Source of the DNA: Hyphomicrobium_A sp964620915
GTDB taxonomy: Bacteria; Pseudomonadota; Alphaproteobacteria; Rhizobiales; Hyphomicrobiaceae
Assembly: GCA_964620915.1 (NCBI GenBank)
Contig: CAZUKP010000009.1
Coordinates: 1 to 64,000, forward strand
DNA: 64,000 nt
Direction: 5' to 3'
Shown here: piece by piece, positions 53,001-62,111 of the stretch
Layout: the number at the start of each line of letters is the position of its first letter
Numbering within the stretch: the stretch's first letter is position 1
Made by a program: the position numbers and the translations under genes
The notes under the pieces: model-generated
Database searches by the model: none
Seen by the model: the letters and a program-made list of their open reading frames with translations, nothing else
What the model was told of the DNA's origin: nothing

Positions 53001-53423
53001 TCAAACTGGTCCCTTCCAGCGGCCCGACGCAATCGGGCGAAAGCGTGCAACCTCGCGCAGGAAAACATAGACCCAGGCTGGGCGCTCTGTTCCCCCGTCA
53101 ATACGAACGTCGCGTTCAACGCGCGCGTACTCATTCTGGTCGTGGTCGCCGGAGACGAGACCTTCATAATCATCCAGCCAGAGCAGTGTGAGCTGCGGGT
53201 TCTTGAGGCCAATCAGTTCGCCTCGCACCACGTGGTCCGGATTGCCTGTTTCGACGAGACCCGGGTAGCGCCCGAGATTATAAAGCCGGGCGCCATGCAT
53301 CGATGCGGGTCCAAGGCTGCGCCCTTCGCGGACGAGCCGATCGCGCTGGGCCTTGCCAAGCGCTCCTGACGTGCTCGACATCAGTGTTCCGTAAACGAAT
53401 AAGTACTGAGCCCGATGCGCCAT
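53001..53423 (-). CDS. gamma-glutamylcyclotransferase-like protein
   Basis: A 140-residue GGCT/AIG2-fold protein. It starts QYLFVYGTLMSS, the usual YGTL signature, and has HGARLYNLGRYPGLVETG and LLWLDDYEGL near the middle with the expected acidic residue. The family releases 5-oxoproline from gamma-glutamyl amino acids, but some are inactive. AAGG precedes the start. No neighbouring gene gives a pathway. Confidence 0.85.
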   Translation of the reverse strand: MAHRAQYLFVYGTLMSSTSGALGKAQRDRLVREGRSLGPASMHGARLYNLGRYPGLVETGNPDHVVRGELIGLKNPQLTLLWLDDYEGLVSGDHDQNEYARVERDVRIDGGTERPAWVYVFLREVARFRPIASGRWKGPV

Positions 53424-53730
53424 TCTGCGCCTTTCGTGCCGCGGCGAGACGAGGAGTTGATGTCTGTTCCCCGAGGCGCCGGGCCACGGCCACCGATGAG
53501 GGAATGACCTTCGTTCCTAGTGGTTGAGCGGGATGTTCACCCAGAGCGAACCAGATAGGTATTGAAATACACCACTTGCCCGGGATTTCGCCTCTTGTGC
53601 ATCCAGCTCCCTTCGAAACGCACCCGCACCATGCCTTTTCCGTGGACGGACGAATTCTTTCCGTTGAGCGAGCAGTCAAACCAATTTAGAAAACAATCGC
53701 TTCGATCATAACAAAAGTGTCGTTTACTCG
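53424..53730. other. intergenic region, nothing recognised
   Basis: It lies between the divergent cyclotransferase gene and the broken CYTH-CHAD gene. I see no RNA gene, palindrome or frame with coding character. The last 60 bases are A/T-rich and probably hold the promoter of the CYTH-CHAD gene. Confidence 0.5.
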
Positions 53731-55347
53731 ATGGGCGATCGGGAACTCGAACTCAAACTGACCCTGGGCAAGGATGCCTTGGATCGCCTGCGCCGCCGTC
53801 CAATTCTCCGGCAAGTCAGCGTCGGTCGCCCCAAGCGGCGAAAGTTGCGGTCGATCTACTACGACACCCCTGATCTGCGCCTCTATCACGCAAACATTTC
53901 GCTAAGGGTTCGGCGCGATGGCCGCCGATGGCTGCAAACGGCCAAGTTCGGCACGCAGATTCAACATGGCATGTCGAACCCGATAGAGGTCGAGCAGCCC
54001 GTCAAAGGGAATGCCCCCAATCTTGGTGTGATCGGCGACGTCGCCCTCAAAGAGAAGCTCGCTGGGATTATTCTGGATCAGCCGTTGCGGCCGGTCTTTG
54101 AAACGTGCGTGTGGCGCACAACGCGAACAATTTAGGTCGGCGACACTGGTACGATCGAACTCGCACTGGACCACGGTCAAATTCTGGTTGGCGACCTGGC
54201 GATCGACATTCAGGAAGTGGAGCTTGAGCTGAAATCCGGCGAGGCGCAGGCGCTGCTGAAGGCCGCCGAAACGCTTTTTGCCCAGGACACGTTTTCTGTT
54301 TCGAAGCAAAGCAAGGCACAGCAGGGCTACGCTGTGCTGATCCGCGCCAATGACGATCATATCCACTCGGCTCGGCCGCAAAGTGGGCGAAAGCCCACCC
54401 TCGATGCGCGAATGTCGGGCGCGCAGGCCCTCTGCAGAATCGGTCGGGCCGCGAGTGATCAGATACTCGAAAACTGGGACGCTGTGCAGATGTCCTTGGA
54501 CGCAGAGGGGCCGCATCAGCTGCGTATCGGCTTGCGCCGTTTGCGTACTGCGCTCAAGGGACTCAAACCGGTGATGGCCGACAGCGATCTCTCCTGGCTT
54601 TCTCGCGATGGCCGAAACCTCGGCCGGGTTGTTGGTTGCTTGCGCGATGCCGACGTCTTGCTGGAAGACATCGTGGCGCCGGCGGCCAGAGGCATCAATG
54701 GCGGCCTCAATCACTCGGGCCTGTGCGACGTGCTGATCGAGCACCGCGAGCGGCAGCGGTGGATCGTCCGTCAGAGTCTGAGCAGCCCCAGATGGTCCCG
54801 ATTGAGATTGAACTGCATCCTGTTTGAAGAGACTGTCGTGTCATCGAGCAGCTCGTTGGATGGCGCAGCGAAGTACGGCGATATTTTTCCTCTGGCGCAG
54901 CAGGCGTTAAAGAAGTGCTGGAAGCGTGTACGTCAGTGGGGCCGCCGCCTGGAAAAGCTCTCGCTTGCCGAGCGCCACGAGATGCGCAAAGCGCTCAAGT
55001 CGCTGCGCTACATGACTGAGTTCTTCCTTCCCCTCTATGCGCCGGCGGGCTCTCCTTCGCACGCCCGAACATTTCTTAAGCAACTCAAGAAACTTCAAAA
55101 TGTTTTCGGGTACCTGAACGACGTTGCCCTCGCAGAGCAGATGACCGGAATCGTTGCTAAACTCCGGCCCGACCGTCCGGATCTGTTGCAAGCGGTCAAG
55201 TCCGTACAGGACTGGCACGTGCAGCGCGCCGATCGAGCTTGGGACGATGCGCAACGACGTTGGCAGGATCTGTTGGGCGCCCCCCGCTTTTGGGTTCAGA
55301 CAGACCCTGGCGGTGGAATGGATTCAAATGGAATGGTCCCGGCGTAG
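53731..55347 (+). pseudogene. CYTH-CHAD domain gene interrupted by an in-frame TAG
   Basis: The frame runs from ATG 53731 to 55347 with one stop, TAG at 54133-54135. The part before it begins with the CYTH signature ELELKLT and continues through YYDTPDLRLYHANISLRVRRDG. After the stop the same frame carries on without shift (VGDTGTIELALDHG), completes the CYTH domain (EVELELKSGE) and adds a CHAD domain (about residues 230-500: HQLRIGLRRLRTALKG, DADVLLEDI, HEMRKALKSLRYMTEFF). Intact CYTH-CHAD proteins act on or bind triphosphate or polyphosphate. A single base change to TAG explains the break. Sequencing error or amber readthrough are alternatives. GTG 54217 could begin a separate CHAD protein. 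Confidence 0.8.
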
Positions 55348-55440
55348 AGCTCGCCTTCCATCTCTGTGGTCATTGCAGCGAGGATCATTCAGCGCTCGGT
55401 TCTGGAATTTTCTGGTCTAAAGTCTGCCGCGTGCGAACTG

Positions 55441-55730
55441 ACTTATCCCCGCGCTCCCACCTCGTGAGACACTCCGCCTATCCCGCCCCACGGGGACGAG
55501 TTCTAGACCGTCTAAGACTTGGGAGCGGGCTGCGGGTAACGAACTAGCCAGGAGGCGAGGAGTAACGCCCGAAGCACCTGGTGAACGGAACCGTCCTAAA
55601 CCGGACCTGCCGGTAGCGGGAGTAAAGAGCCCGACGTAAGGCCTGGACGGTCGCGACACTCACCGCCACGGGGCGCGGAAGCGCCGGAGCTAATAAATTA
55701 TGATGCGGTGTTTTCGCGCCCCGTGTCCCC
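55441..55730 (+). ncRNA. candidate structured RNA, family unrecognised
   Basis: A gene-free stretch with an unusual density of pairing on the + strand. Nested helices: GTGAG 55464-55468 with CTCAC 55659-55663; GACCGTC 55506-55512 with GACGGTC 55646-55652; CGGGCT 55526-55531 with AGCCCG 55628-55633. Hairpins: CCAGG 55548-55552 with CCTGG 55577-55581, enclosing GGCG/CGCC (55554-55557, 55566-55569) with loop AGGAGTAA; GTCC 55593-55596 with GGAC 55603-55606. GCTCCCA 55453-55459 could pair with TGGGAGC 55520-55526, giving a pseudoknot. GGCGC-GGAA-GCGCC at 55672-55685 is a GNRA hairpin, and CACGGGGCGCG 55667-55677 can pair with CGCGCCCCGTG 55715-55725. Purine-rich loops indicate the + strand. I see no RNase P or tmRNA hallmarks. 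Confidence 0.55.
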
Positions 55731-55801
55731 ACTCTCTTCTTCATCCCTTCGGGTGCTCCGCACCGCGAGAATGATGAGACGTGCGCCGTTGATGCGCCAC
55801 C

Positions 55802-56446
55802 TCAGATGACGAGCGCGTCCACGACGGCTGCGAAATGACAGGCAGATGCCACCAGCACGAAGCCGTGCCAGATGGCATTGTGGTAACGCAAGGTGTGCCA
55901 CAGATGGAAAGCCACGCCGACGGTGTAGAGAACTCCGCCGACGCCAAGCAAGATGAGGGCGGTCGATGAAAGGGCGGACAAGAGCGGGTTGATCGTCGCT
56001 ACGGCAGCCCAGCCTTGTGCGAGATAGAGCACGTACGCAGTGCGCACGAACTGTCCCGGCAACGCCAGCTTGGCGATGACGCCGATAACCGCTACCGCCC
56101 ACACCGTACCGAGCAATGCAAATCCGACAACGCCGGTCAGTTTCACCACGGCAAATGGCGTGTAGGTGGCGGCAATCTTGACGTAAATCGCGGCGTGGTC
56201 GAAACGGCGAAGGATCGACTTCCATGCCGATGTGCCGCTCATGTTGTAGGCTGCCGAGCAGCAGAAGACTGCCAGGAGTCCGGCGCTATAAACCAAAACG
56301 CTGGCGGTGGCGTGTGACGGCAAGTGATGAATTGCGATAGCAATCAATATGGAAGCCGCAACAACGCTCGCTGTGACACCGAGAATGTGGATGCAGCCAT
56401 CCGCGACGCGCTCGGCCTTGCTATACTCTGGATACACTTGTGCCAT
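55802..56446 (-). CDS. hemolysin III / YqfA (PAQR-type) membrane protein
   Basis: A 214-residue protein with seven hydrophobic segments. The family start is YSKAERVADGCIHILGV, followed by SAAYNMSGTSAWKSILRRFDHAAIYVKIAATYTPF (in part) and the closing HLWHTLRYHNAIWHGFVLVASACHF. The conserved His residues of PAQR-type zinc hydrolases (DH, and the late HxxxH) are present. The bacterial function is unclear, and hemolytic activity is not implied. Confidence 0.92.
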   Translation of the reverse strand: MAQVYPEYSKAERVADGCIHILGVTASVVAASILIAIAIHHLPSHATASVLVYSAGLLAVFCCSAAYNMSGTSAWKSILRRFDHAAIYVKIAATYTPFAVVKLTGVVGFALLGTVWAVAVIGVIAKLALPGQFVRTAYVLYLAQGWAAVATINPLLSALSSTALILLGVGGVLYTVGVAFHLWHTLRYHNAIWHGFVLVASACHFAAVVDALVI

Positions 56447-56534
56447 CGCTTCGAGCCTAAGGTTGTGCCGTGGCGAGTTTGCGACGGCCCAGGGTAGCTT
56501 GGCTAGCGGGGTCTAGAAAGAGCAATAACGAACC

Positions 56535-56924
56535 GTGCACGATCTGGATGACATCTTCGCCCGCTTGGCAAAGTCCGCGTTCCGCCGGCGGTTCAAATTG
56601 GGACCCCAAGAGCGCAGCTACCTGGAGGCAAGGGGGCTTCCTGTCATTCTGGAGCATGCAAGAGACTTCGTCGACAAGCGCCTTGCAATGGCCCTTCCCC
56701 CCAACGATGGCAAGCAGACCCCTTTTCGCGGCCATCCCGTTTTCATTGCCCAGCACGCAACCGCGACATGTTGCCGAGAGTGTTTGGCCAAGTGGCACGG
56801 CATCGCGCGCGGGCGCCCTCTCAGCGCCGAGGAGAAACGCCACGTCGTCGCTGCACTTGAGCGGTGGCTCAAGAAGGACGCAGGCAAGACTGCAACGGAT
56901 ACGGAAAAGGATCGCCTGCTTTAG
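56535..56924 (+). CDS. DUF4186 family protein
   Basis: A 129-residue protein. The core HARDFVDKRLAMALPPNDGKQTPFRGHPVFIAQHATATCCRECLAKWH (in part) is the DUF4186 signature with two clustered cysteines (TCCRECL) that could hold a metal. The function is unknown. The start is GTG at 56535, since no ATG is in frame nearby. Its stop overlaps the stop of the convergent ABC exporter gene by four bases. Confidence 0.85.
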   Translation: MHDLDDIFARLAKSAFRRRFKLGPQERSYLEARGLPVILEHARDFVDKRLAMALPPNDGKQTPFRGHPVFIAQHATATCCRECLAKWHGIARGRPLSAEEKRHVVAALERWLKKDAGKTATDTEKDRLL

Positions 56925-58747
56925 TCGGACGGCTCTGCGTTTTCGGGAGGGCTCTGGAACTGGAGCTGATAGAGCCGCGCATAGGATTGCCCGTTGTTGA
57001 TCAGATCCTCGTGCGTTCCCGTCTCAACAACGCGTCCTTGGTCAATGACGTGAATCACCTGGGCGCGGTGGATCGTGGCGAGCCGATGGGCGATGACAAT
57101 GGTCGTGCGCCCCTGCATCAATTTGGCCAATGCGTCCTGAACGATTTGTTCGGCTTCGCTATCCAGTGCCGAAGTCGGTTCATCTAAAAGCAAGATCGGT
57201 GCGTTCTTGAGAAAGGCGCGCGCGATCGATATTCGCTGCCTTTGTCCGCCAGAAATCATGTCGCCGAGCTCGCCAACGGCCGTGTCATAGCCATTCGGTA
57301 GTTGCGCAATAAAGTCCTCGGCGTGAGCGGCGCGTGCCGCCGCCTTGAGTTCTTCCTCGCTCGCACCGGGTCGGGCCGCTGTGATGTTGTCGCGAATTGA
57401 GCCTTCAAACAAAAAGACGTCCTGGCTGACGAGAGCGATATTCTGGCGCCAGGACGCGAGGGAAACCGCGTCGATAGACTGGCCATCGATGGTGATCTTG
57501 CCCTCGTCGGGTGTCCAGAATCCCTGGATGATCCCCAAGATCGTGGTCTTGCCACCGCCTGAAGGCCCAACCAAGGCCGTCATCTCACCGCCCTTGGCCG
57601 TCAACGATACGTTGCGCAGTATCGGCCTGCCGCTGATGTAAGAGAAGCTGACGTCCTCAAGCCACACATCGCCCTTGGAGACGGCAAGGGGTGGTCCATC
57701 GGAGATTTTTGACTCGGCAATTGGTGTATCGATGATGTCGAACATCAGTCCCACGCCGACCGCGAGGGCCTTTAACTGAATATGAAACCTGGAGAGACGG
57801 CGGGCGGGATCAGCAGCCAGCAGAAGCGCGGTTGCAAACGCGATGAGACTGCCGGGCGTTTCGACGCCAGACATTGCTTGCCATCCCGCATACGCGACAA
57901 CTCCGGCGACCGACAAACCGCCCAAAGTTTCGATAAGCGGATTTACGCCTGCCCGGACGGTGGCAGCCTTGTTGGCGGTGGCCTCCATCGTATCGATTGC
58001 CGATGACATACGTTTCGTAAGCATGTCCTCAAGCTGAAACGACTTGACGATGCGTACCCCCTGCGCCGTTTCCCTGATGATTCCAATTGTCTTTGTAGTT
58101 GTCTCGGCTTCCACCTTGGCCGCCTTGCCGGCGATGGTGCCGAGTTGCTTCACGACAAGCGCCGCAATCGGTCCGGCGATGATGACAATCAGAGACATCA
58201 GTGGGTCCTGGCTCACCATGACGATGATGAGCCCAACGAGTGTCAGGAGATCCCTTCCAAAACTAACGACGACCAGATTGAGCAAGCCGCGGGCCGACTG
58301 AGCCGCCCGCGTTGTGCGCATGATGAGGTCATTGGACCTGTGCTTCTGGAAGAAGCCTACATTCATCTGCAGGATGTGCTGGTAGATGTCGCGCTGATAT
58401 TCGGCAACAAGTCGATTGCCAATGCGGCCAAGCCAGACTTCCTGTGCGTACGAAGCGATACCCTTTATGAGAAAGATGGCCATGATCGCGAGGGGGATCC
58501 ACGTCATGGCTGTCACATCGCGTCGCACGAAGATGTCGTTGACGACATCCTTCATCATCCATGCGGTTAGCGCTGTGGCGCCGGAGGCAATTGCCATCAG
58601 CACCAGTGCAATCGCGTATCGCGGCCAGTACTCACGCCAACGCTCGCGCAAGAGTCGAACCAGCACTATCCACGGCGAGACATCGTGCCCTGCGCCGGTA
58701 TCGGGCGCGTCAGGCGCTGGCACCGGCTGCTTTGTTTTCTGGAGCAT
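56921..58747 (-). CDS. ABC exporter, fused permease and ATPase (MsbA-like)
   Basis: A 608-residue half-transporter that forms a homodimer in the inner membrane. Six membrane segments lie in the first 330 residues. The ATPase has Walker A GPSGGGKTT (about 390-398), Q-loop VSQDVFLFEGSIRDNI, signature ISGGQRQRISIARA (about 497) and Walker B ILLLDEPTSALD (about 525) with AHRLAT. It resembles lipid A or drug exporters of the MsbA type, but the substrate is unknown. No essential lipid gene is next to it. Confidence 0.92.
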   Translation of the reverse strand: MLQKTKQPVPAPDAPDTGAGHDVSPWIVLVRLLRERWREYWPRYAIALVLMAIASGATALTAWMMKDVVNDIFVRRDVTAMTWIPLAIMAIFLIKGIASYAQEVWLGRIGNRLVAEYQRDIYQHILQMNVGFFQKHRSNDLIMRTTRAAQSARGLLNLVVVSFGRDLLTLVGLIIVMVSQDPLMSLIVIIAGPIAALVVKQLGTIAGKAAKVEAETTTKTIGIIRETAQGVRIVKSFQLEDMLTKRMSSAIDTMEATANKAATVRAGVNPLIETLGGLSVAGVVAYAGWQAMSGVETPGSLIAFATALLLAADPARRLSRFHIQLKALAVGVGLMFDIIDTPIAESKISDGPPLAVSKGDVWLEDVSFSYISGRPILRNVSLTAKGGEMTALVGPSGGGKTTILGIIQGFWTPDEGKITIDGQSIDAVSLASWRQNIALVSQDVFLFEGSIRDNITAARPGASEEELKAAARAAHAEDFIAQLPNGYDTAVGELGDMISGGQRQRISIARAFLKNAPILLLDEPTSALDSEAEQIVQDALAKLMQGRTTIVIAHRLATIHRAQVIHVIDQGRVVETGTHEDLINNGQSYARLYQLQFQSPPENAEPSD

Positions 58748-59089
58748 TCGCGCGATCCCGAGTTCCGCAGGTCACCCCCGCAGTGTCAGCAGCGATTCTG
58801 GCACTAACTATTGTGAAGAGTCCAACTTGCCACCACGGCCAGCGTTTCCGGTAGCGGCGTTAGCATTAGGAGGCAGGTTTGCGCAATCTGTCATCTTTGG
58901 ACATCTGTGCGGCACCTCGCTTCTAAGCGCGAATTTGTTGCCTTGGCGGTTCTGAACTCAGGATTTGCGGGCTGTTAGCATTTGTCTTGAAAGAACAGTA
59001 TTGGCGCTTTGCGACAAAAGTGCGAGACGACATGGGGCCATTGAAGTACGCGCTGCAACTCCAAGTAATTCAAAATGCTTGGTCCATCA
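58748..59089. other. intergenic region, nothing recognised
   Basis: It separates two leftward genes, the ABC exporter and the carbamoyltransferase. I find no RNA gene, operator or terminator. A 60-codon rightward frame (58965-59147) and a frame near 58860 lack coding character. The exporter promoter should lie in its left part. Confidence 0.5.
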
Positions 59090-60880
59090 TCACAGATGCT
59101 GGCGCACGCGATCTGCGAACCTCATGAAGGGCAGTGCGAGCGGATAGGTCCAGCGCTTCTCGATCAACAGGTCGTGGATGACGAGAACGTCGATGCCCGT
59201 ACCGAGAAAGCACCTCATTGCGTTCTTCGGAGTCTCCACGATGGGCTCGCCACGGACGTTGAAGGATGTATTGAGGAGAACTGGAACGCCAGTCAGTTCT
59301 GCAAATGCTTCGAGCAGCGCGTGCAACGCCGGATTGGTCTCACGATGTACGGTTTGAACACGCGCCGATCCGTCGACATGAACAATGGCCGGGATGCGGT
59401 CTCTCCATTCCGGACGCACCAGCTGCGAGAGCAACATGAAGGGTGAGTCCGTATCACCTTCAAAGATCTCGTGGGCGCGTTCGGCGAGTACCACAGGAGC
59501 AAAAGGCCGGAAACTTTGACGATGCTTTACGCGTGCGTTGAGATGGTCCTTCATTGCAGGATCGCGCGGGTCTGCAAGGATGCTGCGGTTGCCGAGGGAT
59601 CGTGGGCCAAATTCTGATCCCCCCTGGAACCAACCGACGACATCTCCTGCAACGAGATGCTCCGCGGTTGCGGCGGCTATGTCAGCTTGTCGCGCGTGCC
59701 GCGTGACCGCACGGGTCAGCCTCGGCGCCAATGCCGCGTCCTCGTCGGCGCGGCCATAGCTGCGACCAAGATATGCATGGCGCATGACGTAGTTGCGCTG
59801 TTGACTAAGCACTGCGAGATGACCGTAGTAAGCGCAGCCAATCGCAATACCGTCATCGCCTGCAGCAGGTTGGATCCAGACGTTCTCGAAAGGGCCTTCG
59901 CGAACGATGCGTCCATTAGCGACGCAGTTCAATCCAACGCCTCCTGCAATGCAGAGATTTTTCGCGCCCGTTTCCTCATGCAACCAACGGGCCCGCTCCA
60001 GGAGAACTCGTTCAGTGTCGTCCTGAACCTGCCGCGAAAGATCTTGCCAGTGTGCGAGCGCGGGACTTTTCTCCCAAGCTGCTTTGCCGCCGCCGAGCCA
60101 TGGTTGATTGAACTTGGTGGTCCACTCCGGGACGCTGAGTTGACCATCATCGAGACTCATAAGAGGCGCCATGCGATCGGGCTGACCAAAAGACGCGAGC
60201 CCCATTACTTCGCCGCACTTGTTCCAATGGCTGAAGACGTAGCGCGACACCCGGCTATAGAGCGCGCCAAGCCCCGGCATCATAAAGAACTCGTCATTGA
60301 GAAATCCGGCGGTCGGCTCCAGCCAAACCTTCTTGAGCGTTTCGATATTAGGGCCGGAGAAACGATAGTAACTTTCCGATTCACGCGCCAAGCTTTGCGT
60401 CTCGTCTGCGGTTGGAAAGGCCTCCACTACGTCCTGGCGATAGCTGCCCACACCATCGACCACCATGATCGCCCCCTCGTCGAAGGGTGAGGCGGCAAAC
60501 GCACTATAGGCGTGTGCAAGGTGGTGGGAGACATCGACCACCCGGCTGGATTTTGACAAATAGAGTGGGTGCTTGGCGGCAATGGCCCGCTCGGCTCTGG
60601 TGAGGTAAGAGTTCCAGGTTCGATAGACGAGCCGCTCTTCGACCTTGTTAACCGGCATCACATACGAGTTGCGGACGATGAGATCGACCCGATCTAGATC
60701 GATCGCAGCCACATCCAAGCAGTAGTTGACCACCCGTCTGTAGAAGCCAGTGTCGTGCTTGTGTCGTGTCAGGCGTTCCTTGCTGATCGCGGCAACGATT
60801 ACCCCGTTTCGCAAGAGGCAAGCGCTGACGTCGTGATCGTAGGCATTGATCCCGAGGATATAGACGTCGTTACCCGACAT
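59090..60880 (-). CDS. O-carbamoyltransferase (NodU/CmcH family)
   Basis: Transfers a carbamoyl group from carbamoyl phosphate to a hydroxyl of a sugar or secondary metabolite. The 596-residue protein has the N-terminal ASKHA-like domain with YILGINAYDHDVSACLLRNG, the metal-binding HHLAHAYSAF, MVVDGVGSY, CIAGGVGLNCVANG, and the C-terminal GGSEFGPRSLGNRSILADPRD, RQSFRPFAPVV and NTSFNVRGEPIVETP. NodU itself carbamoylates a nodulation factor, but no nod genes are present here. It may modify a surface glycan. An SGNH-like protein and charged exported proteins lie on the other side of its promoter. Confidence 0.93.
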   Translation of the reverse strand: MSGNDVYILGINAYDHDVSACLLRNGVIVAAISKERLTRHKHDTGFYRRVVNYCLDVAAIDLDRVDLIVRNSYVMPVNKVEERLVYRTWNSYLTRAERAIAAKHPLYLSKSSRVVDVSHHLAHAYSAFAASPFDEGAIMVVDGVGSYRQDVVEAFPTADETQSLARESESYYRFSGPNIETLKKVWLEPTAGFLNDEFFMMPGLGALYSRVSRYVFSHWNKCGEVMGLASFGQPDRMAPLMSLDDGQLSVPEWTTKFNQPWLGGGKAAWEKSPALAHWQDLSRQVQDDTERVLLERARWLHEETGAKNLCIAGGVGLNCVANGRIVREGPFENVWIQPAAGDDGIAIGCAYYGHLAVLSQQRNYVMRHAYLGRSYGRADEDAALAPRLTRAVTRHARQADIAAATAEHLVAGDVVGWFQGGSEFGPRSLGNRSILADPRDPAMKDHLNARVKHRQSFRPFAPVVLAERAHEIFEGDTDSPFMLLSQLVRPEWRDRIPAIVHVDGSARVQTVHRETNPALHALLEAFAELTGVPVLLNTSFNVRGEPIVETPKNAMRCFLGTGIDVLVIHDLLIEKRWTYPLALPFMRFADRVRQHL

Positions 60881-61070
60881 TTTTTCAGTACAAATCCTTA
60901 TTGCAGTGAGTAACGATGGCGGCGGTCGCGGGCTCTAGCGCTCTTGCGTCGCCCAAGCAATCTGCCGGGAGCTTGGATGGTTGGTTGCGCCGGGCAAGGG
61001 GCGCTTGGAACGCAACATACAACGACATGTTGTAGCGATTCGGTAGGCAGCTGATAAGTATGAACGCATT

Positions 61071-61076
61071 TATAAT
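61071..61076 (+). promoter_or_regulatory. TATAAT box, copy 1 promoter
   Basis: TATAAT matches the sigma-70 -10 consensus exactly, about 90 bases before the GTG start of the first charged protein, and is conserved in copy 2. No matching -35 hexamer is obvious (CAGCTG lies at 17 bases), so an activator may be needed. A six-base inverted repeat TACAAC/GTTGTA (61018-61034) lies upstream of this copy only. Confidence 0.55.
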
Positions 61077-61165
61077 TGGCACGTTGAATGACTGGTGATA
61101 GATTTTCTCCATCTGAACGCGCTGACTGGGTAGCGCCCAAAGCCACGGAAAATGGAGGAGTTGTC

Positions 61166-61450
61166 GTGTCCATGCGATCTCTAATTACGTCACTAAAGCA
61201 ATTGGCTGATGGCTTCCGTGTTGGTCACAACACTGCGAGCGAAGAAGAGGCAACTCAAAATACTGATTCGCCAGCGGTGATGTCAGGCAGCCGTCGCGCT
61301 GCTCTGGGCGTCCTATCCTTCGCAGTTGTCGCGGCGCTGATCGGCCTTCAGCCAACAAGTGCAACGGCCCAAGAACGGGGTGAGGAGCGCGGCGACGATG
61401 AAGATGAGGGCGAAGAAGAGCGCGGCAACGAAGACGAGAATGAGCGATAA
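61166..61450 (+). CDS. small exported acidic protein, copy 1
   Basis: A 94-residue protein. The GTG start at 61166 has GGAGGAG five bases upstream. About 37 polar residues come first, then a twin-arginine stretch SGSRRAALG, a hydrophobic core (FAVVAALIGL) and the cleavage-like PTSATA|QE, which looks like a Tat or Sec signal with a long n-region. The mature part is about 26 residues of almost only Glu, Asp, Arg and Gly (ERGEERGDDEDEGEEERG). I know no family. It is a tandem paralogue of the next gene. Confidence 0.7.
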   Translation: MSMRSLITSLKQLADGFRVGHNTASEEEATQNTDSPAVMSGSRRAALGVLSFAVVAALIGLQPTSATAQERGEERGDDEDEGEEERGNEDENER

Positions 61451-61684
61451 GAATGTTGGAAGCACGCTCGGCAAAAGCTTGAGTTAGAATCCGAGACAAT
61501 GTGACTTCGAAATGACCGCGCGGGTTTTCTTGTGGCGCCTATCGGCTCGCACATTCAGTAATCCGCGCGGCCGCTGGGAACTGATCGTGCGATCGAGTTG
61601 CACCCCCTGCCTTGCCTAAGAAATTCGCGGGCAGTTTGGCACGGTGTTACGATTCGGTAGGCAGCTGATAAGCATGATCGCTTT

Positions 61685-61690
61685 TATAAT
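61685..61690 (+). promoter_or_regulatory. TATAAT box, copy 2 promoter
   Basis: The duplicated leader carries the same TATAAT, about 95 bases before the TTG start of copy 2. Conservation of this segment after duplication, including spacing to the gene, supports its use as a promoter. Confidence 0.55.
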
Positions 61691-61784
61691 TGGCACGTTG
61701 CATGACAGGTGATAGATTTTTCCTGTTTGAACTCGCTCGGTGGGCAATACCCACTGCCTCGATTTTGGTTAGGGAGGATATGTC

Positions 61785-62111
61785 TTGTCCAAGCGGTCTT
61801 TGATTTCGTCACTTCAGAAATTGGCTGGTGGCTTCCGTGTTGGCCACAGCACTGCGAGCGAAGAAAAGCTAACTCAAAATGCTGATTCGCCGGCCGACAT
61901 GTCAGGCAGCCGTCGCGCAGCCCTGGGCGCCCTGACTTTCGCAATTGTCGCCGCGTTGATCGGTCTTCAGCCAACAAGTGCAAGCGCCCAAGAACGCGGC
62001 GAGGAACGCGCAGAGGAAGAAAAAGAGCATGAGAAAGAGCGCGGCGAAGAGGAAATAGAGCGCGGTGAGCGTGAAAAGAAGATCGAAGACGCCATAGAGG
62101 GCAAGGAATAA
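61785..62111 (+). CDS. small exported charged protein, copy 2
   Basis: A 108-residue paralogue of the preceding small protein. The TTG start at 61785 has AGGGAGGA six bases upstream and aligns with the GTG of copy 1. It shares the n-region, SGSRRAALG and the cleavage site PTSASA|QE. The mature part is longer (about 40 residues) and has drifted toward Lys/Glu/Arg: ERAEEEKEHEKERGEEE, then IEDAIEGKE. It is probably exported as a helical polyampholyte. Function is unknown. Confidence 0.7.
   Translation: MSKRSLISSLQKLAGGFRVGHSTASEEKLTQNADSPADMSGSRRAALGALTFAIVAALIGLQPTSASAQERGEERAEEEKEHEKERGEEEIERGEREKKIEDAIEGKE

Larger units (their letters stand above)
61030..62111 (+). repeat. tandem duplication of a promoter and small-protein gene
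   Basis: Copy 1 starts near 61030 and copy 2 near 61645, an offset of about 615 bases. The first 75 bases of each are almost identical (CGATTCGGTAGGCAGCTGAT, then TTTATAATTGGCACGTTG). The coding parts also match, diverging only near the 3' ends. A tail piece GAGTTAGAATC recurs at about 61482 and 62151, and a looser GGTTAGAATTT near 62949. The 334-base gap 61451-61784 between the two genes is this duplicated leader and holds nothing else. Confidence 0.85.

Noticed and set aside
55441..55730. RNase P RNA, tmRNA or SRP RNA
   Set aside because: None of the conserved segments (GAGGAAAGTCC, ACAGAA, ANDN tag codons, GGTTCGA arm, SRP GGAA tetraloop context) is present.
61077..61095. TTGGCAC resembling a sigma-54 -24 element
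   Set aside because: The -12 element TTGCA is absent at the required distance, and TATAAT directly overlaps.
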